NCBI RefSeq assembly: GCF_000264905.1
Contig: NW_006763135.1
Coordinates: 1,033,179 to 1,097,178, forward strand
Source: Stereum hirsutum FP-91666 SS1
Lineage: Eukaryota > Basidiomycota > Agaricomycetes > Russulales > Stereaceae
Direction of reading: 5' to 3'
DNA: 64,000 bases
The stretch's first letter is position 1, and every line of letters starts with the position of its first letter. Positions 38,211 to 48,063 of the stretch are shown one piece after another. The notes under the pieces are model-generated. The model saw only the letters and a program-made list of their open reading frames with translations, did not search any database and was not told the origin of the DNA. A program made the position numbers and the translations under genes.

Positions 38211-39515
38211 ATGTCCAACTACCTCCGAGTCGGGACATTCAATAACCCTCCGTTGAGCATTGAGAAGGCTCACATTCTCAATGTTGCTTTCACGCTCGCC
38301 TATGTTGTCCCACTGTACCTCACAAAATACACCATGCCTGCATACTCTTCAAAGGAGCCAAATTGGCGTTGGAGAGACGATCCTAAGGTGATCAGAGCAA
38401 GAATGGCTTCGGTTACTTTGAGTACACTAGCTGTGTGTTCATACGTGTATCTCATCTTTCGCTCGAATGAGGTGGTGCATTCGGTGCGCAATGTCCACTC
38501 TGTTGATCTGTTACGCGACTGTGCTGATGATATGACCCGCGACCAATGCATAGGCTCCGGATTCAGCATGGACTTGGACTTACCCTCGACTGGGATTCAT
38601 CTGGCATCCTAGCCTAATATGGCCTTGTCTTATTACACCAGCTCTATATCTCGGTCCTCTATATGCCCAATATCTCTCTAAGGAGCTGCCCCTTATGGCG
38701 CACTGGAGTTACCGAGAGCACATTGCGGACACGTTCTTCCATTGGAGAGGGTGTAGGAATTTCCTTGTGGTGCGTCTTATGCTCTTGTCCTTATTCTTCC
38801 AGCATCAAAGTAACGGAATTTCAGGGCCCCCTATCCGAAGAACTCGCGTGGAGGTCTTGCGTTATATGTGTATACCACCTCGCTGGGGCATCGACGAATT
38901 TCTTGATATTCTTCACGCCACTTTCGTTTGGAGCTGGTGAGCCCGATATCCAGTCTTCCGCGACTTTCTTTCCTCATCCTAATCTACGAACTTTCTCTAG
39001 CTCATCTTCACCATGCTTGGGAGGTATACAACCAATTCGGTCGAACATCACAAGCCCTGAAAAATGCGATTTTGTCTACGGGTTCGTCCACATTTCCGCA
39101 TCTCATTCTGAAAGACCGTCCGAGCCGTCGTACTTAACCTCCTCTTTTGATGCCGCACAGTGTTCCAGTTCACCTACACAACACTCTTTGGTTTCCACTG
39201 CGCGTTTCTCTTCGTACGCTCAGGTTCCGTGATCCCACCACTCCTTGCGCATATATTCTGCAACGTCATGGGCGTGCCACAGTTACAGGCCGAGCTGAAG
39301 AGGCATGTCCATCACAGAACGCGTACGTCTTTGATGTCGATGGTCCTGGTGCTTTTATTCCGGTCGTTGATGTTTGACGTCGCGTGCTTTCAACAGATAT
39401 AAAGATCGCCTATGGGCTGGGTATCGCGCTTTACATTTATACTATGCGGTACTGGACGCTTGTCAACGAAGGGGGGAATCTTTTCTGGCAAGCCAGCGCT
39501 CATGGCAAATGGTGA
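38211..39515 (+). CDS. RCE1: CAAX prenyl protease 2 (RCE1)
   Basis: Endoplasmic-reticulum intramembrane protease that removes the -AAX tripeptide from farnesylated Ras-type proteins. After splicing, the reading contains [48 protein letters not shown], then [20 protein letters not shown] with the catalytic EE and [19 protein letters not shown] and [14 protein letters not shown] follow, and [13 protein letters not shown] carries the downstream His and Asn. These give the CPBP/RCE1 signature in order. About six exons; the first intron (donor at about 38484, acceptor at 38552) removes an in-frame stop. The C-terminus ends [18 protein letters not shown]. Start taken at 38211 (MSNYLRV); an upstream ATG at 38100 is possible but less family-like. 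About 330 residues, several TM helices. Confidence 0.9.
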
Positions 39516-41736
39516 ACCCTGTTGTTCGGCAGGATATAGACTTCAAATATGATGGTGGTGGCGTCCCACACTGCTGGGAATAGACCTTCGTCACTGGAAC
39601 ATCGCCTGTGTCATGGTAAGTTTGCCAAACATCCAAACGACGGTGATGCCTCACCACACAAGTATGGCTTTGTGGCTTCCATCAAGATATTCATAATGAC
39701 CTGTCTGAAAGCTGGAGCCAGCTGTGCGTCGGCTGTTCTCAACACGTCCGCGCTGTCACGTCGATGCTGTCTATCTATCGACGCATGCTTCAGGTTCAAA
39801 ATTCGTCCCCTTCTTTTTCTCGTACCAGCTAAAGTACGTTTGATCCTCGTATTCGAGTCACTTCAATTCTTTCCCCTGCAGATATTGGAGCTAATTGCTG
39901 ATTATCATTCGAGTGTGCTCATTCTATGCGCGGGTGAAGTCGTCCTGTTGTTTTGAACATGTGCGCTCAGGACATCAGTCTATTGCTGCATGCAGCAGTC
40001 GCAAAAATGCTGGCTACCAACACCGTGACTTGCACAGAGCGTCTATATGTTTGACTGCGCGTCAAGCTCCGACGCTCTCCAAGTTCAACCTTACACTTTC
40101 CTCTTCCGATTGAAACTCAGAAGCTGAAGTAGAAAAAGATGGACTGCGCATCGGCCACTCAACAATACCGTCTCTTCGCTTTGCTTCCTTGACTTCCCGA
40201 ACCCTCTCCTCGAGTCTCGCTCCCCTTGTGCACCCCGCCAGAAACATCAATGAATGATGGCCAATCCTGGCCAATCGCAGATGCAGCTCCGAACGATGTG
40301 CCTTTGCGCAGCGCCGTGCATACAAGATATCGGCGAAACGTCCTGACTCCATCGTCAATCGGAGAGCTCTTTATGGGACTGGCACAGTGCGCACTGTTCC
40401 ATCAGGAAGGCTAACGGCTGGTTCACTGAGCAGCGATAGCAAGAGCGCCGTCTGATTCAAAATTTATTCTAGTCTTTGTCGTCTCAGCCACATTTCCTCC
40501 TTGAACACAGTTTCAATCGCGCCGTATGTACCGATCACCTGTGGCTGCCTAGTACCTCCTGACCCCCCATTCTATCATGTTTATAGCCACTCGTAGACCT
40601 CTATTGCTACAGCACGACACTAGCAATGTCCTCCGAGGACGTCGAATCGTCTTTCCTTGCTGTGCATTATTTGATCCCTTTTGTCCCGACTCCTTCGAAG
40701 ACTATGCCAAGGCTAATACTCATGATATCGACCGACGTTAGTGGCTCTAATTGGAGCACACGGGCACGGGATGTCAGAGGAATACTATGTGGGCTTATGT
40801 GGGGTGGAGAACAAGTTACGCAGCAGTACTATTCGCGTACCCGGAAGATGTCGGATGGCCATAGCCTCGAGCTGTATTGGAGTCAATGTAACACGACGGG
40901 CACGGAGGACCGCGTCTGAGGGAGTTTCTGTGGTCATGGCTGGCTGTGTCTGGTTTTATGCGTTCAAAATATAGGGCCATAGTATCTGTATACAATGGCC
41001 GACTCGTTCAAGTTCGACATACTGGCCTCTGCGCAAAGCCTCATGAATGTTCGATCTGAGCCTCCAGATCGTCTGAAAGACCAGTCAACGATTGGTCAAA
41101 GAATGCACTCTTGTGCACTATGTTCCCGAATTTGGTCCAAAGCGCTTTCATTGCACAGCAGTGATGTCAGGCAGCAGCTATACTAGTCGTAGTAGGCGAG
41201 ATGGGGTCCGATGCTGTCATGCATTGATGGACAGCGGGCTGCAGCCCTTATCAGGCCAGAGACAAAAACCCTGGAATATGTTCAACAATGTAGTAAGAAT
41301 GATTTGCTCCGAAAGAAATTGTGTGCATTTCGCCCACCCGGATTGTGATAATTTCAAGGCAATTTACGATGCTAGAGTGCAAACGCGTGATCTTGGCAGA
41401 GCGTGGGAAAGCTATAGCATGAAAGTAGAAAGGCTGTGCATCAACTGACCTTGCCGCAAAGGCGCCCCGATTGAAGCAGTGAACGGGTCCAGATATAAAA
41501 CGCCCACATCATTGCCTGCTCTCTCTTGTATCATTCCTTTTCACACCCACATACCACATTCAGTCCGCAGTATCTTGCACCTGCCTATAAACAGCGTCGA
41601 GTTCCCTCCAGGTATCCGTTACCCAGGCTACATCGAATTCATTCTCAGACGATATATATAAGCTGACCACAATCGAACGCGCGCTCCCACCCCCTGTTCT
41701 TCTCGACCCATCACCCCCTTTACCACAAGTCGAACG
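39516..41736. other. Gene-poor region
   Basis: About 2.2 kb. All ORFs (such as 39549-39956, 40062-40358, 40626-40919, 41092-41448) are short and without recognisable motifs or consistent splicing. The sequence does not show terminal repeats or transposase. It may hold a rapidly evolving gene, a non-coding transcript or a decayed element; nothing decides between these. Confidence 0.5.
41653..41662 (+). promoter_or_regulatory. TATA box of the stomatin gene
   Basis: TATATATAAG lies 75 bp upstream of the ATG at 41737, inside an otherwise mixed-base stretch. Confidence 0.55.
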
Positions 41737-43280
41737 ATGTCCTCTGCTGTAAACGGTGGCACTGACAGGAAGGACCGTCTTCCTTCTCCTACTGAGAGTA
41801 CGTCTTCCCGAGGGAATGTCGTCGATCATTCAGCTCCGAATGGTTCGTCGCGCGAGGCTGACTTCGAACCTATCCTAACTGACGGACGTCTTTTCGAACC
41901 TTGGCGCTATACAGTGACTGACGATGTGGCCACCACTTCGCGTGCACCGGGAGAGCCTGGTAAGCATGTTATCAAGGTGCAGCCTTTGAAGAGGTCCGAG
42001 ATGCAGGTAAGTACCAGAAGGACAGGAGCTCTTCAGTTCTTGTGTGAAATGATATCACGACACTCACGCTGGGCATCTACCGCTTTGTAGCCTTCGTATG
42101 CTCAAGACCTGGGTACCGGCGAGGTTACCCACGGTCTCTACGGCTCATGCTTGCAAGCACTCGGTGCCTGCGTTGGGGTCTGTGGTGCTATTCGTGAGTA
42201 TCATGTTCTTACGCGGAATGTAGATTCTTTGGGATTTGACCTCTAACGCTCGTCTGGCCAATATCTAGCTTGCTGCCCGTTCCCCAACCCTTTCCGCGAA
42301 GTCAAGCAAGGTATATATTCCATCACATCAGATTCAAACAAGGATCGGATCACTGAAAAAGCATCCTTGATGTGCTACAGGCTCAGTCGGTTTGGTCTCC
42401 CGCTTTGGACAGTTCTACAAAGCCACAGACCCCGGCCTTGTGAACGTCAATGTCTGCACCGAATCTCTTCGAATCGTCGACGTAAAGATCCAAATATCGC
42501 CCATCGGTCGCCAGAGCGTCATCACGCGCGACAATGTCAACGTCGAAATGTTAGTATCTTGCCCCTTCCATACGAAGCATGGCTAATTATGTCTTGTGCC
42601 CCCGATTTTAGCGACTCGGTGATTTACTATCAGATCGTGAGCCCGTATCGTGCTGCATTCGGTATCACAGACTTGAAACAGGCCCTCATTGAGGTTAGTT
42701 TATCCCGCAACTTTTGCTCCCTGACCTGTCTCACACCTTATTATTTTTTTCTTTACAGCGAGCACAAACCACCCTCCGTCACGTCGTCGGTGCCCGCGCT
42801 GTCCAATCCGTCGTCACCGAGCGTGAAGCCATCGCCTTTGAGATAGCCGAAATCGTCGGCGACGTAGCCGACAAATGGGGTGTCGCAATCGAAGGCATCC
42901 TCATCAAAGACATCATATTCTCTGCCGAAGTCTCCGCCTCTCTCTCATCTGCCGCCCAGCAGAAGCGTCTCGGAGAATCCAAGGTCATCGCCGCACGCGC
43001 CGAGGTCGACTCTGCTCGGCTCATGCGCCAGGCAGCCGATATCCTCGCTAGTCCGGCCGCTATGCAGATCAGGCAGTTGGAGGCTTTGCAGCAGATGGCG
43101 AAGAGCGGGAACTCGAAGGTTATCTTCGTGCCGATGCAGTTGCAGAGTGATGTGGTAGGGCAATTGGCTCAGCAGAGTGCGGGAGCTGGGCCATCAGGGG
43201 CTACAATCAAGGATGCGGAAGGACAGGGCGTGGATTCGGTTGCAAGGGCAGGGCTGTTGAACAGCATGGCCGATATCTAG
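41737..43280 (+). CDS. Stomatin/SPFH-domain protein
   Basis: Membrane-associated scaffold of the SPFH (band 7) family, found at plasma membrane or mitochondria. The N-terminus is disordered and hydrophilic (MSSAVNGGTDRKDRLPSPTE). The spliced middle part reads CGAIPCCPFPNPFREVKQGS, where the cysteines next to the hydrophobic segment could be palmitoylated. The band-7 core follows: GLVSRFGQFYKATDPGLV, QISPIGRQSVITRDNVNVE, DSVIYYQIVSPYRAAFGI, TTLRHVVGARAVQSVVTERE, KWGVAIEGILIKDIIFSAEV. The C-terminal coiled coil SAAQQKRLGESKVIAARAEV and the NSKVIFVPM motif complete it. Six or seven exons with 50-60 nt introns; the last exon is the largest. TATA box at 41653. Stop at 43278-43280. No break. Confidence 0.92.
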
Positions 43281-44058
43281 GAGGTCATTATCACTTGAAT
43301 CAGTGCGACACCTTCGTGCTGCTGTATTCTTTTCTGTTTCATTCCATGCCTTGCCCTGCTCTTGCTTGTGTTTTGTCCTCGCCTTCTTTGTGGATCCTAC
43401 CTTAATGATTCCCTGCGTCATATTCCCTTACTCTACCTTGTACTACCGTCTGTACGTTTGTTCTCCCTCATCCGTTTCTACGATGCCTTCGATTTAGCTA
43501 CGACTTTTGACGTTTCTACCGACGTTTGTTACCCATGTTATGCTGGCTCATGTGTTTATTTGTACGACCATTCCTTGACCGGAAGCTGTGGAATCTAGTT
43601 CTTTGACTCCCAGATTTTTACCACGACTCGCTACTTGGCAAGGGCTGCGTCGAAGTCATCGGGACTTCTCCTCAGTCTTGACTATCGCAATGACTTGAAT
43701 GAGGGCGTCACGTCGATCACTGAACTCGGGAGTCGTTGACAGTCTCGCGCAATCATGTAGATCCTTCTAGACGGGTAAAAATATCAGGGATGGGTCGGGT
43801 AAATTCGTTTGTGTATTCTCATCCATCCAACCAAGGATCCATCAACATGTACAAAATCTCGACACATTCCAATGGCCGAGCTACGTAAGCGGCCTTTGTT
43901 CTCAATCTACGCCCAGCCAACGTCTCGGCTCGGGAAAAGCCGCAGTGCGAGAAATATATATAGCATCCAAGCGTGCGAGTTGACCGACGTTTACACGCTC
44001 TACGCTGCGGTATGGCCGTCACCTCCCTTTGGTGGTCTAATCATCTGCAGAACCCATC
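43281..44058. other. Convergent 3' intergenic region
   Basis: 778 bp between the stomatin stop and the stop of the minus-strand acetyltransferase. Pyrimidine-rich in the first 250 bp, typical of a 3' UTR. A 116-codon ORF at 43809-44159 is unsupported. Confidence 0.5.
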
Positions 44059-45206
44059 TCAGTCAGTCTCGGTTCTTGAGGTATGTCTCCCAGAGGAACG
44101 CACCATCGTCACTACTATGGGATCCTTGTCCCATTGCGGATTCTTTTCTCCTACGGTGAACGTAGAAACAGCCTCGAATCCATGCGATTGATAGAATGGG
44201 ACGTTAGTGACGCTGCTCGAGAATAACCAGGTATGTCTGTTATCCTTGTCGGCCTGGTCAAGGTGGTACCAGGAATGAAGTACGATCAGAAACATATACT
44301 GCGCCTCAACTCATCGGATAAAGCTCGATGGCGACTTACCTGCGAGACTACAGCACGAACGAGAGCTGAGCCGTATCCACGACCTTGAACCTCGGGGGCA
44401 GTACACAGACCATCTAGCGAGTAGAAGTGGTGGATATTGTCTCCTAATTGACTATTCAGGGTTCGAGCGATCTTTTCTGTGAGTTCGTTCCCGCGCTAAA
44501 GGAATACCCAAAAGGTTGGGTGCCTCCAAGAGCTAGAGAATAGGTAAGAAAGCAGACTCACTTCGATCTGATCGGGTGTGTATAGCCGTCTAATTATTTG
44601 ATCTAGGAGGCGGTTTAGAATGTATAACAGGCCCTCCTGTGGTAGGAACTCATGGTTTCTGTTATGGATCATAGTTATATGTGTTAACTTCAGACGCCAA
44701 TCCTGATGAGAACAGAGTCACCCACCCAAGAGCCCATGCGGCCCCATCCTCAACCGTCCATGCTACTGAGACTGGTCTTCTATATATGTTGTACAGGAGC
44801 TCCTTACGGATCCGGGTATTTCTGGAAAAGTCGGACAAAACCTTTCGCCATCCTGTTGCGTCCTGTGCCATTCAAAGATAGACAGTAATGTGAGATGGCC
44901 CGCGAACGGTTTTGGAGTGCCTACTTCAAGAGAAAATACATACCGGTGTATCTCGGATGTACTTCTGAAGTCCATCTGTCGCAAAGGCATCCTTCCAGGT
45001 TTGGACACCTCTAGGGATGTCGGCTGGATTATCTGACTCGTCAGATTCGTCTGTCTATAGATGATGTTAGGAAATGAAGCCTGCCACGAACCATAGCGCA
45101 TTGGACGAGCTTTGACGGGCGGGTAGACATGTTCTTTCACAGGAAGAGGTTCATTATCATCCTTCAATACTGTACCACGTTCAAGGTCGAATTCAGGTAG
45201 CTGCAT
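44059..45206 (-). CDS. GNAT N-acetyltransferase
   Basis: Five exons on the minus strand rebuild a fungal GNAT. Exon 1 starts MQLPEFDLERGTVLKDDNEP and ends in RPMRYD; the next gives ESDESDNPADIPRGVQTW and KYIRDTP, then ELLYNIYRRPVSVAWTVEDG and ALGWVTLFSSG. LYILNRLLDQIIRRLYTP follows, and the acetyl-CoA loop is PEVQGRGYGSALVRAVVSQ (about 44345-44395). The last exon is TWLFSSSVTNVPFYQSHGFE with GEKNPQWDKDPIVVTM. The order fits single-domain GNATs of basidiomycetes (roughly 280 residues). The substrate is unknown; this group is expanded in mushroom genomes. No break was found once the second acceptor (ATAGACAG) is used. Confidence 0.82.
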
Positions 45207-46058
45207 GTCGCGAGGGTATGGGTGGCGTATGCGTGGTGAAGGCGGCGGCTACAACTGGTACATCCCTTTTATGAGATTCTTGCACGCCACCGCAATTAGC
45301 GCAGCAGACAGTGGGTTAACAGGTACACAAGTTCTTCGAGTCATGGATTGTCCATACTTTGCTGAGCGTGAGCGCCGAGCACAACGAGATCCGGAGCTGC
45401 GCGTACGCAGTGCGCAAGCCTTATGGTATCGTACGGGCATGGCAGACGGCCACACCTACAGCATTAAAGGAGTCAAAAACATGTCATCCTCGAAATGACG
45501 GTTAAGCATCCAGCGTTGAAGTCTTGGCCCGGGAGGCGCTCCGCCGACGAGTTATATTTAGAGGGAATGTTTCGCAGGAGGAAGAGCTTGATGTTGACAT
45601 TCCGCCTCTGTCATCTGATTAGCGCAGTGCCCACAAGAAACGAGAAATAACCCGAGCCTGAGAACAAAGCGTTCAAGACGAGTCGACACAACCTTGTCGC
45701 AGCATCGAAGAAAGATGCGGAGCCTCTGTTCACTCACTCGAGCGCGCAGCGCTAATGATATGAGTCAGCGACTCAGGAAATTCAACAGAAGAATCATTTT
45801 TGAAGCAGATACAACCGCACTTTGAGAATAGGAGGTACTGATCAAAACCCAAAGGCAACAAAAAACCCTGACTCCGAGTCTGTGAGCCCCAAATGCAATT
45901 GAAAACCACCAACCCAACCGCACCACGAGCTTTGTATGCTATACGACCCGCCTGAAAGACACGTGATTCAGCAAACAAACATTCGGAACCGAAAAGGATT
46001 CTGTTGCGTGGACATACCGATTCACCGACACTGAGCAAATCACCCAACCATAAACCGC
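45207..46058. other. Intergenic, no gene seen
   Basis: 852 bp. The promoter of the GNAT gene is at the left, the 3' flank of the secreted protein at the right. A plus-strand ORF of 97 codons at 45205-45498 has no supporting motif. Confidence 0.5.
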
Positions 46059-46376
46059 CTAGTTGTCGCAAGTAACCAAGAAAGAACCTCCTGTGCCCTG
46101 CTCAGTGAGGCATGTATCCTCCGAGTCGTTATTGACTCTCTGGTCGTAAGGAGTGCCTTGGCAGTTCGCATCCGAGGCGAAGAGCTGAAGCGTACAGGCG
46201 TAACCGTCCGTGGAGAGCCACACGGAGGCGCCTTGCTGAGGGTAGCATGTCGATTGACCGGGAGTGAGGGCGAAGCTGGAAAGAGAACCGACACAGCTGG
46301 TACCGGTCGTTTCGCCGACGTAGGTGTTGGCGGCGAACGCAGTGGCGACGAGAGAGAGAAGGATGGCGGATCTCAT
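46059..46376 (-). CDS. Small secreted six-cysteine protein
   Basis: Intronless ORF of 105 residues. Signal peptide MRSAILLSLVATAFA with a likely cleavage after residue 15. The mature part has six cysteines at 28, 44, 61, 72, 89 and 103, evenly spaced and so probably forming three disulfides. It has no hydrophobic segment beyond the signal. The protein is acidic and Thr/Ser/Gly-rich, with SCVGSLSSF, QSTCYPQQG, SDANCQGTP and EQGTGGSFLVTCDN. This fits the class of fungal small secreted proteins. I do not recognise a specific family (it does not show hydrophobin or cerato-platanin patterns). Upstream minus-strand TATA-like box at 46557. A short 5' UTR intron may lie just upstream. Confidence 0.8.
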   Translation of the reverse strand: MRSAILLSLVATAFAANTYVGETTGTSCVGSLSSFALTPGQSTCYPQQGASVWLSTDGYACTLQLFASDANCQGTPYDQRVNNDSEDTCLTEQGTGGSFLVTCDN

Positions 46377-47280
46377 GACGATAGTTGTGGCTGGTCTACG
46401 AAGAGTTGAGCGAGGTCAGCGAATCATATAGTTGCTACATGGGGCAGCAGGAATCTCGAGACTGATAGATGAAGTATGTACCGACCGGTGAGGACTTTGC
46501 AGGAAAGCAGGAGAGATGAGAGATTGCTTGGTTGAGAGAAGATGAGCTGTTGCAAGCTATATATGAGGGATCGGTTAATGGCCAAAACGGTCACTACTCT
46601 TCACTGCTCTGTAAGTACTCAGTGCTCGCATGAGCACGATGTCGATGGGCCTGGGTGCAATGCTCACCCGTCGGCGCTGTATGTGCGGGATACCTCGACT
46701 GCATGTAGCTTGGCAAAAAGCTGAAACATATCAGAAAATACCATACGGAGAGATTCTCGTGCTAACAAGCCTTCTGCACTACCGATAGATTTGAGCATAT
46801 TCGGGCACAGGACACCGTTAGAAAGAGGAAGCGAGTGATGCGCTGACGGAACGGCGATGTGGAGTCAAAAACCTCTGTTTCACAGGAGAAAGACATGCAC
46901 CAAGTCTCTATTCGCCGGGCAAAGAGACCCGCTGGATACGAGAAGAGAGCCTCGGTCACCGACAGCGCCCATAACTCTACCATCGCAAAGATCATCGCCT
47001 TCCGTAAAGCTGATGCTTACCTCTCTTCTTTTGACCAGTCCTGTTTTGGATCAATCATTCGGTCCTACGCAGAGTTGAATAGCTGAAATGTGTTCGAGCT
47101 TCACGCGTCATGAAGTCAAAGCTCGCTCATGTCTCGGACCAACGACAGTGAAGGCGTCTGAATGCGAGGTGGCCAAAGAGTAGGATATCCCTCGCAAGAC
47201 AAACAAGTACTTACCGTGGCTAGTGTGATCGCATTCTAGGTATGGCGAAGACATATCGGAACTGCCGCGAGTCGTACATG
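46377..47280. other. Intergenic, no gene seen
   Basis: 904 bp between the secreted protein gene and the MITE. ORFs are short and unsupported. It contains the TATA-like box of the secreted gene. Confidence 0.5.
46557..46565 (-). promoter_or_regulatory. TATA-like box of the secreted-protein gene
   Basis: Read on the minus strand, CATATATAG lies about 180 bp upstream of the ATG at 46376, a distance that allows a short 5' UTR intron. Weak evidence. Confidence 0.4.
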
Positions 47281-47283
47281 TAA

Positions 47284-47820
47284 GGGCCCCTTCGGCAAGT
47301 CGAGTCGAGTCGGGTTGAGTTGAGTTGGATCGAGTTGTGCCTCGTGACCATGCGGAGTCACCTAGTGACAGTGTGTGATGGGGTCCAGGGTCACCCGGTA
47401 AAACAGGGGCCGGTCTACACCGTGCCTATCTTCCCTCATCGCCGCCCTCGATGAGCTCAACGATGGGGAAGGTGCTTTATTTGTAGAATTCTGTCCACCG
47501 AATGAAACTGAACGAGGCAAGTATCATGGAGAAGCCTCGATTATTCCACACATTTTGCTGTATTATTCAGATCTACAGTAAGTGCACCTTAGTGCCATCC
47601 GGAGATGGTGCCGGTGCGTGTGGGCTATCACGGACAATGCGCGGAAATGGTCGGGAAATCACGCAAAGCACGGACGACTCTTCCTGAAGTCCCCTCGGCT
47701 TCCTCCGTCCAAGAGTGACAACGGGCCTGTGATCCGACGGCAAGAGCAACTCGAGCTCCCACGAGAATTGGCGGGGAAGCCCAACTCAACCCAACTCGAC
47801 TCGACTTGCCGAAGGGGCCC
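47284..47820. mobile_element. MITE with terminal inverted repeats (PIF/Harbinger-like)
   Basis: 537 bp element. The left end GGGCCCCTTCGGCAAGTCGA is the exact reverse complement of the right end, and the match continues with about two mismatches over some 41 bases (left continues GTCGAGTCGGGTTGAGTTGAG, right GTCGAGTTGGGTTGAGTTGGG). TAA at 47281-47283 and TAA at 47821-47823 flank it, fitting a 3 bp TAA target-site duplication. PIF/Harbinger elements and Tourist-like MITEs give such TWA/TAA duplications and GG-starting ends. No transposase ORF lies inside. The assignment to the superfamily rests on the TSD and end sequence only. The ends are nearly intact, so the insertion is not very old. Confidence 0.9.
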
Positions 47821-48063
47821 TAAGTGAGAGAAGCCAGCGACGAAAGGTAAATTACGATTTGTTCTCAACTTCTGTCAAGGTACATGGCACGTGGCCCAAG
47901 CAATTGGGCCACATCTCCTAAGAGGCCCTGCGCCACACAGTCTTTCTCCTTCATGATCAGACTCTCATGACGATGAGAATGACACACACTCCTGGTCATA
48001 CTGTCTCACTCTCACCACAGAAACTGTAATGTAGGATTGCTCTTATAGCTACGCTTGCCTCCC

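Noticed and set aside
45205..45498. 97-codon plus-strand ORF
   Set aside because: It overlaps the start codon of the GNAT gene on the other strand and has no homology features.
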